A stretch of 64,000 nt of DNA. It comes from Terriglobia bacterium (GTDB taxonomy: Bacteria; Acidobacteriota; Terriglobia; Bryobacterales; Bryobacteraceae). The stretch spans positions 124,001 to 188,000 of the forward strand of contig JAIQFK010000015.1 of assembly GCA_020073305.1 (NCBI GenBank), in the 5' to 3' direction. This document shows, one piece after another, positions 54,303 through 62,294 of this stretch. A program made the translations under genes and the position numbers. The notes beneath the pieces are model-generated. The model ran no database searches. It was not told the origin of the DNA and saw nothing but the letters and a program-made list of their open reading frames with translations. Each line of letters opens with the position of its first letter. Position 1 is the stretch's first letter.

Positions 54303-55562
54303 CTACTCATACCGCAGGGCCGCGATAGGGTCGAGGCGCGCCGCTTTCAGCGCAGGCCACATTCCGAAGAAGAGGCCAATGCTGGTGGCGACGACAAACC
54401 CGGCAACGACCGACCATAGCGGGACAGTGGAGGGCAGGCTGGGGACGAACGTGCGGATGGCCGCGCTGAGCAGCCAGCCAACCAGAATGCCGATGATACC
54501 GCCGGACGCGGTCAGGGTCATGGCTTCGAGAAGAAACTGCCAGGTGATGTCACTGCGCCGCGCGCCGATGGCCTTGCGCACGCCGATTTCGCGCGTGCGT
54601 TCGGTAACCGACACCAGCATGATGTTCATGACTCCGATGCCGCCCACCAGCAAGCCGATGGACGAAATCACGGTCATGACCAGGGCCACCGTGCTGATGA
54701 CCTGGCGGAACTGGGTGATGACCGAGTCCGCGCTGGCAACGCCAAAGTTATCGGGATCGCTGGGCTTCACGTGCCGGCGGCGGCGCAGTAATTCGGTCAC
54801 CTCGCTTTTGGCCTGGTCCATTTTTCCCGGTTGCACGAGTACGTCGATGAAATGGTCCTTGGCCTCGGGGTAGATCTTCTTGAAAGTGTAGTATGGGACG
54901 AGAATAGCCTTATCGTTCTGATCGTCTCCCAGAAATGATTTGAACTTGGTAAGCGTGCCGACGACTTCCAGGCTCTGACCGTCGACTACGATGGTCTTGC
55001 CGATCGGGTCTGCATGCGCGAAAAACCTCTCGCTGACGCCGTGGCCGATCACCGCCACATCGCGGCGGTGCAGATCCTCAGCCTCAGTGAAAAAGCGCCC
55101 CGCGGCTTGCGTGGCGTTGAGGAGCTGTAGATGGTTTGCCGTAACACCGACAAAGAGCGCGTCGTTCATGTCCTGGCCTTTGTATTTGGCGGTGACGGGC
55201 GGCAGGCCGAAATCTGACATTTCGCGAAACAGCTCCACGGAGACGGTCTCGACGGAGGGGCACAGTTCCTTAATGGCTATCGCATCTTCGTGGCTGAGGG
55301 GCTTGCGCAAGCGCTCCTCGGTGGTCAACCGGTGGGGGTTGCCGAGCTGCATCTTGTAAACCCACAAGGTGCGCGTACCGAACTGCTCGGCCACGTCCAC
55401 CAGCTGCTTGTCCAGTCCGGCGATGATGGAGGTGACCGCGATGACTGTGGTGGTGCCGATCAACACCCCAAGGACCGTGAGAAACGAACGGAACTTATGG
55501 GTGCGAAGCGTGTCGAGCGCCAGCGCCAGATTCTCCCCAACGTTTTGGCGGTAAGCGTACAT
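54303..55562 (-). CDS. MacB/FtsX-type ABC permease
   Basis: 419 aa. N-terminal helix after 'DTLRTHKFRSFLTVLGVLIG', a MacB_PCD periplasmic domain (about 50-260), then three C-terminal helices with 'IGGIGVMNIMLVSVTERTRE' near 298 and the closing 'KAARLDPIAALRYE'. This is a one-module permease of the MacB/LolC type. A good GGAGG-like site precedes the ATG at 55560-55562. It is 22 bp downstream of a close paralog on the same strand, and together they may form a heterodimer. An ATP-binding subunit is not encoded between 51 and 58 kb. Confidence 0.88.
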   Translation of the reverse strand: MYAYRQNVGENLALALDTLRTHKFRSFLTVLGVLIGTTTVIAVTSIIAGLDKQLVDVAEQFGTRTLWVYKMQLGNPHRLTTEERLRKPLSHEDAIAIKELCPSVETVSVELFREMSDFGLPPVTAKYKGQDMNDALFVGVTANHLQLLNATQAAGRFFTEAEDLHRRDVAVIGHGVSERFFAHADPIGKTIVVDGQSLEVVGTLTKFKSFLGDDQNDKAILVPYYTFKKIYPEAKDHFIDVLVQPGKMDQAKSEVTELLRRRRHVKPSDPDNFGVASADSVITQFRQVISTVALVMTVISSIGLLVGGIGVMNIMLVSVTERTREIGVRKAIGARRSDITWQFLLEAMTLTASGGIIGILVGWLLSAAIRTFVPSLPSTVPLWSVVAGFVVATSIGLFFGMWPALKAARLDPIAALRYE

Positions 55563-55584
55563 AGTTTCGCGCCCTCCTGATCCT

Positions 55585-56841
55585 TCAATTCTCCGTTCTC
55601 AGCGCGTCAATGGGATCGAGCCGGGCCGCTTTGCTGGCGGGATAGATGCCGAAGAACAGGCCCACCGCGGTAGAAAGCGTCACGCCCACAACCACGGCGC
55701 TCACGGGAACCTCGGCGGTGAAGAATACATTCACCAGCCTTGCGATGCCCGTGGCGATCAGCACGCCCGCGATGCCTCCCATGCTTGCCATGACTCCAGC
55801 TTCGATGACGAACTGCCACAGAATGTCCCGTCTCCGCGCTCCTACCGACTTGCGGATGCCGATCTCGTGGGTGCGCTCCGTGACGCTGGCCAGCATGATG
55901 TTCATAATGACGATTCCGCCCACCACCATGAACACCGCCACCACTCCGATGGTTACGGCGAAAATCGTGCCCGTCAGGTTCTGCCACGCGCTCATCAGCG
56001 TGTCGGAGGCGTTAATGCCGAACGTGTCGGGCTCGTTGTAGGGGACGTGCCTCCGCGCCCGCATCAAGGCCCGGACTTCGTCCTCGAGCTCAACCATGTG
56101 CCGGCCATCCGGCGCCTTGATGAAAACGAAAAGCTCCGGCCGCCCCTTCCAGACCACACGAAACGTCGTCAGCGGAATGAATGCGAAATTATCCTGGCTC
56201 TGGCCGAACGTGCTGCCCACTCTTTCGGCTACACCGATCACCCGGAAGGGAAGGCCCGCCAGCAGGACTTCTTTGTCCAGGGGATCGACCATGGGAAACA
56301 GCTTCTCCACCAGGTCCTGGCCGATGAAACAGACGCGCGCGTTGTGCTGATAGTCGCTGTCATTGAGATACCGTCCGTACGCAACTTTTTCGCGGCCGAT
56401 ATCGGCATGACTGGGTGTCATCCCCATCAAGTTGATCTCGTCGATGAGGTTCGTCTTGTAGCGCGCTCGCGGACTGGGTTGGAGCTGCGACATGGCTGAG
56501 ATGCTTTGGTATCCCCGGAGGTCGTCTCGCAGATAGTCGTAGTCCTCCATGCGGATGGGCTGGTTGCGGCGCCGTGCCTTGAGGAACGAATCGAATCCCT
56601 GTGCCCATTGGAACTGGTGGAGGACGAAAGTGTTGGTCCCGAGGTTGGCGATGTGCTCGGCAATGTAGACGTTCATGCCGTTCACGATCGACATAACCAC
56701 AATCAGAGTACTGGTAGCGATGACCACACCCAGCAGTGTAAGGAAGGAACGCAGCTTGTGGCTGGTCAGCGCTTCCATGGCCACTCCGAAGGCCTGGCGA
56801 GCCGTTACCCAGATGGTGATGTTCTCGTGTTCTTTGCGCAC
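55585..56841 (-). CDS. MacB/FtsX-type ABC permease (paralog)
   Basis: 418 aa, GTG start at 56839-56841 with a strong Shine-Dalgarno (GGAGGGG) 5-7 nt upstream. Same architecture as the next gene: 'ALTSHKLRSFLTLLGVVIA' near 25, a periplasmic domain, 'VVGGIVIMNIMLASVTERTH' near 303 and 'KAARLDPIDALRTEN' at the end. It is probably co-transcribed with its paralog. The ATPase partner must be encoded elsewhere or be shared. Confidence 0.88.
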   Translation of the reverse strand: MRKEHENITIWVTARQAFGVAMEALTSHKLRSFLTLLGVVIATSTLIVVMSIVNGMNVYIAEHIANLGTNTFVLHQFQWAQGFDSFLKARRRNQPIRMEDYDYLRDDLRGYQSISAMSQLQPSPRARYKTNLIDEINLMGMTPSHADIGREKVAYGRYLNDSDYQHNARVCFIGQDLVEKLFPMVDPLDKEVLLAGLPFRVIGVAERVGSTFGQSQDNFAFIPLTTFRVVWKGRPELFVFIKAPDGRHMVELEDEVRALMRARRHVPYNEPDTFGINASDTLMSAWQNLTGTIFAVTIGVVAVFMVVGGIVIMNIMLASVTERTHEIGIRKSVGARRRDILWQFVIEAGVMASMGGIAGVLIATGIARLVNVFFTAEVPVSAVVVGVTLSTAVGLFFGIYPASKAARLDPIDALRTEN

Positions 56842-56913
56842 GACACCCCTCCGAACGATCTCGATTTAGAGACGCTACTTACACAAATTATCGCGCATCC
56901 CGTGGGCGGGCTG

Positions 56914-57762
56914 TCAGCCCAGCTTGGCGAGCCGCTGTTCCACGTCGGCTCGTAGCTGATCGATGAAGCCCAGAACATAGCCGCTGACTGGCAGCGTGGG
57001 GTCCTCAATCAGCGGCGTGAGATCCATCGCGTAGCTCAACGCCGTCTCCACGTCGGTGGCGTGGGAGGCGAAGTAGGTGGCATGCGCCAGGCGCCGCCCT
57101 TGCGTCGCGAGATCATACCGCTTGCCGCCGCTCACCTGGGAATCAAAAACTCCCACCAGCGACGCGGCAATGTTGGAACGCGCCGACACCGGGAGAGCTT
57201 CTTTGCGCTCATCGGGAAGCCAGTCCAGATCGCGCCATACCTCGCAGCCGTACACCTTCTCGGGTCGAAACTCGCCGCGCAGCGCTCGCAGCACGGCAAT
57301 CGCCCGCAGCGCCACTCCGACGTGCGTGTCGTGTTTGTCGGCCAGGTTGTGCAGATAGACCACGCGCGGCTTGGCTGCGCGGAAAATTGCCGTGAGATCG
57401 TCGCGCACGCCCGCCTGCTTAGGGTCTTTAACCGCGGAACTGGGGTACCCCAGCTGGATCTGGCACGCATATTCCCCAACGTAGGCGGCCTTGCGCTGTT
57501 CCTTCAACCGGATCTTCTGCATCTCCTCATCCGTCCACTGGCCGTAGATGCCTTCGCGAGGACTGCCGGCGCCATTCGTCACCACGACGCCAGTGAACCA
57601 TCGGTCCGTGCGCCCGAAGCACTCGACGATGCCGTGGTAGGCCATGATCTCGATGTCGTCCTGGTGCGCTGAGACGCACAAATGCGTCGTCCGCGCCAGA
57701 GCGGCGTCCGGATCGCTCCCATCGGGAACGAACACGTCGGCATGCTGGTTGTGAAGTTTCAT
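56914..57762 (-). CDS. PIG-L family deacetylase (LmbE-like)
   Basis: 282 aa. 'AHQDDIE' at 32-38 is the zinc-binding AHPDD-type motif (Pro replaced by Gln, as in many paralogs), with the third ligand probably in 'HDTHVGVALRAI' near 143. The enzyme family removes N-acetyl groups from GlcNAc-type sugars (mycothiol, GPI and bacillithiol pathways, antibiotic maturation). No signal peptide, so probably cytoplasmic. It lies 13 bp downstream of a ROK-like sugar kinase-type gene on the same strand, which suggests amino-sugar handling. Confidence 0.85.
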   Translation of the reverse strand: MKLHNQHADVFVPDGSDPDAALARTTHLCVSAHQDDIEIMAYHGIVECFGRTDRWFTGVVVTNGAGSPREGIYGQWTDEEMQKIRLKEQRKAAYVGEYACQIQLGYPSSAVKDPKQAGVRDDLTAIFRAAKPRVVYLHNLADKHDTHVGVALRAIAVLRALRGEFRPEKVYGCEVWRDLDWLPDERKEALPVSARSNIAASLVGVFDSQVSGGKRYDLATQGRRLAHATYFASHATDVETALSYAMDLTPLIEDPTLPVSGYVLGFIDQLRADVEQRLAKLG

Positions 57763-57775
57763 CTCTTCTCCTCTA

Positions 57776-59179
57776 TTACCTTTTCAAACTCGGCAAACTG
57801 GCAGCAGCCACGGCCTGGCCGTGCCGCTTTTCTGTTTCTCCCGGCGTGTGCACGTGGATCGACTCGGCCACTGCGGGGAATTCCCCTTTCAAGACCTCGG
57901 CGGCCGTCGACAGAATGACGTCGCCTCCTTCACCCGTCATCACCCGGCCCAGCACGAGCAGATTTCGAATCTCATAGAAATCCGCGAAGTGGGCGACCGA
58001 GTAGCCGAGGTAGGTTCCAATTGTTTGATAGATCCTGCGCGCACGATCATCCCGAGCGGCCATCAATTTCTGAACTTCCACGAGTTTCGCGGCGAGCGGC
58101 ATGTCGTTCGGCAGCTCAATACCCGCCGCGGGAAGCAGGCGGCCCACCGCCTGTTGCGAGAAGTACAGCGCGCCGACACCCTCATCGCCGGACCACTCGT
58201 CAACCGGCCCCTTCTCGCGGTAATCCACCGGGACAAATGCCAGTTCGTTCAGCCAGCCCGTGATGTTGCCCTGCGGCGTCACGTAGCCAGCCGCCAGGCT
58301 GCTGCCGAACGCGATGCCCAGGACGGCATTATCGTTGAGCGCCATGGAGCCCGCCAGCGCCGTGACCTCGCCGTCATTGACGACTTCAAATGGAATTCCG
58401 CCCCACGCCTCCTGCAATTCAAAAAAAAGCCGGCGTACCCGGCGATCGAACAGGTCCTGCGGGATTCCCCGGTACAGCGAACCCACGCGGACCTCATTGT
58501 TCACATACACGCCGGCCGCACTGCCTCCGATCGCATCAACGCGCGGCAGTTTCGCCGCGGCGCGCTTCAACGAGTCGTGAATGCCGTCGAAATGGTACTG
58601 CGGATCGGCCTGGCGGCTGGGATCCCAAGAGACTTCCTCGCTGAAGACCACCTCGCCATCGATCACGGCCGCGGCTTTGCGGTCGCTCGCGCCCAGATCG
58701 AAGCCGATCCGGCAGCCTTCCAGGTGGCGTCCCAGAGGCGCGACCCCTTCCCGCTCCGCCGGCACGCGATCGGACTCGGTTGGTTCGATGATCATGGGGT
58801 GGCCGTAAACGCGGTCACCCATGAAGCGAAAATCGAACGCGCGCGCGCCGCTGGGTGTATACACGCTTTGGAGGAATCGGGCAATGCGCGGGTCACCGCC
58901 GATCAACACCCGGTATCCGCCCTTCTGCCACAACAGAAACTTCAGCAGACGCTCGACGTACCGCTCATTGGCTGCGACGTTGGAGCCTTCGTGCGGCAGC
59001 ACGGCGGTGCGAAATACCGATAAGGATCCGTCCGCGCGTTGGAGCGCAAGGGCCAGCGGACTGGGCTTGCCACTCTCGCGCACCCTCTCATGGAAGCAGC
59101 GATTCCACAGCGATGCCGGCACGAAATCCGGGTCCAACACCGGACGGAACTTCGGAGATACGCGTATGAAAGGCTGCAT
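57776..59179 (-). CDS. ROK-like sugar-kinase-fold protein with extra N-terminal domain
   Basis: 467 aa. The ROK-type actin fold begins near residue 155 with 'GCRIGFDLGASDRKAAAVI' (phosphate-1 loop), continues with 'IGGSAAGVYVNNEVRVGS' near 222, 'EVVNDGEVTALAGSMAL' near 264 and 'GIAFGSSLAAGYV' near 287. The first 150 residues are an extra region not seen in classic ROK kinases. The usual zinc-binding cluster CxCGxxGCxE is absent, so it may be a sensor or atypical kinase. It is coupled to the PIG-L gene (13 bp) and divergent from a Gfo/Idh/MocA gene, with a heptamer palindrome in between. Confidence 0.72.
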   Translation of the reverse strand: MQPFIRVSPKFRPVLDPDFVPASLWNRCFHERVRESGKPSPLALALQRADGSLSVFRTAVLPHEGSNVAANERYVERLLKFLLWQKGGYRVLIGGDPRIARFLQSVYTPSGARAFDFRFMGDRVYGHPMIIEPTESDRVPAEREGVAPLGRHLEGCRIGFDLGASDRKAAAVIDGEVVFSEEVSWDPSRQADPQYHFDGIHDSLKRAAAKLPRVDAIGGSAAGVYVNNEVRVGSLYRGIPQDLFDRRVRRLFFELQEAWGGIPFEVVNDGEVTALAGSMALNDNAVLGIAFGSSLAAGYVTPQGNITGWLNELAFVPVDYREKGPVDEWSGDEGVGALYFSQQAVGRLLPAAGIELPNDMPLAAKLVEVQKLMAARDDRARRIYQTIGTYLGYSVAHFADFYEIRNLLVLGRVMTGEGGDVILSTAAEVLKGEFPAVAESIHVHTPGETEKRHGQAVAAASLPSLKR

Positions 59180-59214
59180 TCTCTAAGAGTCTTGCATATC
59201 GGCCCGTCGGGCGT

Positions 59215-59280
59215 CAGGTTTCAGGGGTTAGGTGCTAGGTGTTGTTCCCTGGCACCTTACACCTGGAACCTGATACCTGC
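59215..59280. repeat. Palindromic array of degenerate heptamers
   Basis: The plus strand reads as four consecutive 7-mers of the form yAGGknn (59215-59242), a central 7-mer (TGTTCCC), then four of the form TnnnACC (59250-59277). The two halves are roughly complementary, so the array can fold into one long imperfect hairpin. T5 follows directly (59281-59285). It is the main feature of the intergenic space between two divergent genes. Confidence 0.6.
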
Positions 59281-59305
59281 TTTTTGTTTGTTAATATTCA
59301 ATTGC

Positions 59306-60394
59306 ATGAAAACACGAAGAGAATTTCTGGGCCAGACCGCGGCTGCGCTGGCGGCTGCCTCGCCGATGCACGCGGCAGGCAAAACCAAAATGGCCGTCAT
59401 CGGCCTGGTTCACGCTCACGTCTGGGGACATCTAGGCAACATGCTCAAGGGCGAGCATGCCAAGCTCGCGGGCATCGCGGAAACCGTTCCGGATCTCGTG
59501 GCTGAAGCCAAGAAGCGCGGCGCTGTTGACGTTCCCTTCTTCGGCGATTACCGCAAAATGCTCGACGAAGTCAGGCCCGATTTTGTCTGGGCGTTTGTCG
59601 AGAACAACCGCCACCGGGAGATCGTGGAGGCCTGCGCGCCCAAGAAAATTCACGTGATTTTCGAGAAACCGCTGGCTGCAACTTACGCCGATGCACTCGC
59701 GATCCAGCGCCTGGCGCGCGAGCATAACGTCCACGTCATGACCAATTACCAGATGGCGTGGTGGCCCGCGAATTATGCCGCTAAAGCGCGTGTGGATGCC
59801 GGCGACCTCGGCCAGGTGTGGCGCCTGCGCGGCATCGTGGGACACGGCGGTCCGGGCTCGCCCGAAGGTCTGAACAAATATTTCTTCGACTGGCTGACGG
59901 ACCCGGTCAAGAATGGCGCCGGCGCGCTGATGGACTTCGGCTGCTACAACGCGCTGTGGTCGCTTTGGTATTTCGGACGGCCGGAAAGAGTGTACGCGCA
60001 CGTGAACCACCTGCGGCCGCAGACGTTTCCAAAGGTGGAAGACAACGCCGATCTGTTTCTGTCGTATCCGAAAAGCGTGGGCCTTTTTGAGGGGAGCTGG
60101 GATCTGCCGCGCGGCTTCCAGGATCTCGAGATCTTCGGACTGAAGGGCAGCATCTACATGAAAAGCGGCGCCGCGGAACTGCGCACCGGCCGCGGAACTG
60201 AAGCCCTGGAACTCCCGCCACTGCCCCCGGAGCGCGCCGAGCCGATCGCCTACCTGGTGAATTTGATCAAAACCGGCCAACCGGTCGATGGCCTGACGGC
60301 GCTCGATATCAATGTGGGTGTCGTCGAGATCATCGAGGCGGCGAAAATGTCGGTCGCAAGCGGAAATGCAATTCCCCTGCCGCTGAAAACGTAG
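59306..60394 (+). CDS. Tat-exported Gfo/Idh/MocA-family oxidoreductase
   Basis: 362 aa from the ATG at 59306; a longer open frame to 59039 is a shadow of the ROK gene. Leader KTRREFLGQTAAALAAASP (Tat). 'KMAVIGLVHAHVWGHLGNML' near 28 is a Rossmann start with the glycine run altered (GxxHAH), 'DFVWAFVENNRHREIV' near 92 and 'HVIFEKPLAATYADAL' near 115 with the EKP lysine. The GxGxxG motif is not canonical, so nucleotide binding may differ from its relatives at 10732 and 22257. The C-terminal domain is standard. It may act on the sugar handled by the ROK/PIG-L pair. Confidence 0.82.
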   Translation: MKTRREFLGQTAAALAAASPMHAAGKTKMAVIGLVHAHVWGHLGNMLKGEHAKLAGIAETVPDLVAEAKKRGAVDVPFFGDYRKMLDEVRPDFVWAFVENNRHREIVEACAPKKIHVIFEKPLAATYADALAIQRLAREHNVHVMTNYQMAWWPANYAAKARVDAGDLGQVWRLRGIVGHGGPGSPEGLNKYFFDWLTDPVKNGAGALMDFGCYNALWSLWYFGRPERVYAHVNHLRPQTFPKVEDNADLFLSYPKSVGLFEGSWDLPRGFQDLEIFGLKGSIYMKSGAAELRTGRGTEALELPPLPPERAEPIAYLVNLIKTGQPVDGLTALDINVGVVEIIEAAKMSVASGNAIPLPLKT

Positions 60395-60415
60395 GGCCGG
60401 ACATCTGGCCCCTAC
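60391..60415. terminator. Hairpin shared by two convergent stop codons
   Basis: GTAGGGCC (60391-60398) pairs with GGCCCCTAC (60407-60415) with one bulge. The stem contains both stop codons (TAG 60392-60394 on plus, CTA 60412-60414 for the minus gene). No long T-tract. A compact bidirectional end signal is likely. Confidence 0.4.
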
Positions 60416-61650
60416 TCGTCCACTTTGTAAATCGTCAAACCCGACAACAGCTTGGGATAAAAATCGGTCGACTTCTGCGGCATGACACCGCCGGAGAACG
60501 AAACGCGGGCGACGTCCTCGATCGCGGTCGGCCGCAGCAGGAACGCGATTTGCGCTTCTCTGCGGCGCGCGGCTTCGATAGCCTTATCAAGGCCACGCAC
60601 GTAGTGCAGATTCTTTTCAGCGCGCACGGCTTCCTCGCTGATGCCAAGTACATTGCCGAGCAGCACGTCATGCAAAATGGGGACGTCGAGCTTCTCCGAG
60701 GGTTCGCGCAATCGCAACAGGTAAAGTTCACCGCCGATCGCCGCCCCTAGAGTGCCCCGCCCCGCGCCTTGCCACCGGCTCTGCAACTCCTCAGGCGAGG
60801 CCACCTCGTCCACCTGAAATGTCTGGCTTACCCGGATGAGGAATTGTTCGGCGTCGAAATTTTCAAGCCCGCTGACCAGCCGGTGTGTTGCCAGGATCTT
60901 CAGACCGGGCGAGTACATGTTCACGAAGGTCATCATGACGCGCGCCGCTCCCGCGAGTCCCGGATTCTCGTTGCGAAAAGCCAGCGCTGTTTCGTAACGG
61001 TGGTGGCCGTCGGCGATCAGGAGTTTCTTGTCGGCCATGAGGTCGCGGATGGCCGAAATGCGCGCTGGATCGGAGATCTTCCAGAGACGATGCTCAGCGC
61101 CGTATTCGTCCACCACCACCTCGCCGGGCGGCGCTTGGGAACATTCTTCGAGCAGCCCATCCACCGTGCGCTTGGGGTCCGGATACAGTATGAAAATCTG
61201 GCCGAAATGCGCGTGCGTATGCCTCAGCAGCTCCAGCCGGTCCTGCTTGGGCCCGGATAAGGTTTGCTCATGGCGGTAGACGACACCCGCGTTGTAATCT
61301 TCCACCGGCCCGAGCCCAATAAACCCCCGCCGGGAAAGCCGTTCACCGGTGTCGGGCACACAGAAGTCCTGAAAGTAGGCAAACAGGCACGGCTCCTCGT
61401 CGCGCACCAGCATGCCGCGGGCCATCCAGTCGTTCAGATAGCCGGCCGCCCGGGTGTAGACGTTCGTTTTGGAGTCGTCGGCCGGCAGCCGCTCTCCCAG
61501 AATGATCCGAACCAGGTTATGGGGGTTCAGCGCCAGATACCGGGCGCGCATCTCGGGCGAGATCTTGTCGTACGGCTGCGTGACGAGTTCGGAAAGCCGG
61601 CCGGCCCGAGGGCCGTACCGGTAGGGTTGAAACGGGAAAATCTTAGCCAT
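60412..61650 (-). CDS. DUF1015-family protein (SerK-like)
   Basis: 412 aa, no signal peptide. N-terminal 'IFPFQPYRYGPRAGRLSELV', 'TQPYDKISPEMRARYLALNP' near 24 and 'LLIADGHHRYETALAFRNE' near 208 are typical of DUF1015. The family includes the free-serine kinase SerK of an archaeon, whose ParB/Srx-like fold uses the conserved residues in these strands. In bacteria the gene often sits near serine and phosphoglycerate genes, but none is here. Activity as a serine kinase is therefore possible but unproven. Ends tail to tail with a Gfo/Idh/MocA gene. Confidence 0.8.
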   Translation of the reverse strand: MAKIFPFQPYRYGPRAGRLSELVTQPYDKISPEMRARYLALNPHNLVRIILGERLPADDSKTNVYTRAAGYLNDWMARGMLVRDEEPCLFAYFQDFCVPDTGERLSRRGFIGLGPVEDYNAGVVYRHEQTLSGPKQDRLELLRHTHAHFGQIFILYPDPKRTVDGLLEECSQAPPGEVVVDEYGAEHRLWKISDPARISAIRDLMADKKLLIADGHHRYETALAFRNENPGLAGAARVMMTFVNMYSPGLKILATHRLVSGLENFDAEQFLIRVSQTFQVDEVASPEELQSRWQGAGRGTLGAAIGGELYLLRLREPSEKLDVPILHDVLLGNVLGISEEAVRAEKNLHYVRGLDKAIEAARRREAQIAFLLRPTAIEDVARVSFSGGVMPQKSTDFYPKLLSGLTIYKVDE

Positions 61651-61832
61651 GTAAGCGGTTTTTTCAGCATACCAGATGCTTCCGCGCTGCTTGGAGGAAG
61701 GAGCGAGGTGCGGGGGCTTGCGGGGGTAAATCAGAGGGCCAAGACGCGGTACCTGGGGGTGTCGGTGAGGGTTCGGCGTTCCGCTTCTTGGCCCCCTGTG
61801 GATGATGCCCGAGATTTTCCCGGGCGCGCCGG

Positions 61833-62042
61833 TTAGCTACCAGTCGGTTCGGCGGCGGCGGCGGCCAGCAGGGAGCTGATCTTCGAGAAGACCGTGCTGA
61901 TGCTGGAAGCCACGTTGGGCATGAGCGCCCCCGCAGCCACGGCCACGAAGCCGGCCATCAATGCGTATTCAATCAGGTCCTGCCCGCGGGTATCCTTCAA
62001 CGTTCGCAAGCGCCACAGAGTCCGGTAAACAAGCTGTTTCAT
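61833..62042 (-). CDS. Flp/Fap-type pilin subunit
   Basis: 69 aa. 'RGQDLIEYALMAGFVAVAAG' near 19-38 is the conserved processing and assembly segment of Flp (type IVb) pilins: Glu at position 5 after the predicted cleavage, then a hydrophobic core helix. AGGAGG lies just upstream of the ATG at 62040-62042. Flp pilins are cleaved by TadV-type peptidases and assembled by the Tad machinery, which is not in this window. An unusually long leader (at least 170 nt) with a folded RNA precedes the gene. Confidence 0.9.
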   Translation of the reverse strand: MKQLVYRTLWRLRTLKDTRGQDLIEYALMAGFVAVAAGALMPNVASSISTVFSKISSLLAAAAAEPTGS

Positions 62043-62138
62043 GGAAAACTCCTCCTATGCACAGTTGATCGGTTTGTGGGCTTCGCGGATCATTCGGGTG
62101 GATGCCTCGTTGGGGAGGGGAAAAAGCCTTAGATACTT

Positions 62139-62215
62139 GGCACAGGCGGTCTGCAGCACCGTTCCCGCAAAGACCTAACTCAGCAGCATCTTTCGCGGTC
62201 TGAGCCGCCTGTGCC
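62139..62215 (-). ncRNA. Candidate structured leader RNA upstream of the Flp pilin
   Basis: On the minus strand an 11-bp perfect closing stem (plus-strand 62139-62149 with 62205-62215) encloses 55 nt. Directly inside is a second stem, CTCAG/CTGAG (62200-62204 and 62179-62183), whose loop holds CCGCGAAAGA. That loop can pair with TCTTTGCGG (plus-strand about 62165-62173), with one bulge, which would make a pseudoknot. It does not match the c-di-GMP-I consensus as I recall it. It ends about 97 nt before the pilin ATG. The structure is read by eye; function as a riboswitch is speculative. Confidence 0.45.
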
Positions 62216-62294
62216 GTAGCATTCCACGGAGGCGCTTCCAACCTGAGTGGAACCGATTGGGGCGGTCATACGCCCCAGGAGGAGCATTCTTTAT

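Noticed and set aside
59039-59305. N-terminal extension of the Gfo/Idh/MocA gene
   Set aside because: It is antisense to the ROK-like gene and the heptamer array; the Tat leader begins at 59306.
62139-62215. Assignment of the pilin leader fold to the c-di-GMP-I (GEMM) riboswitch
   Set aside because: The hallmark GCAAAcc and GACGCAAAGcc segments are not present in the right order, so only a generic structured RNA is claimed.
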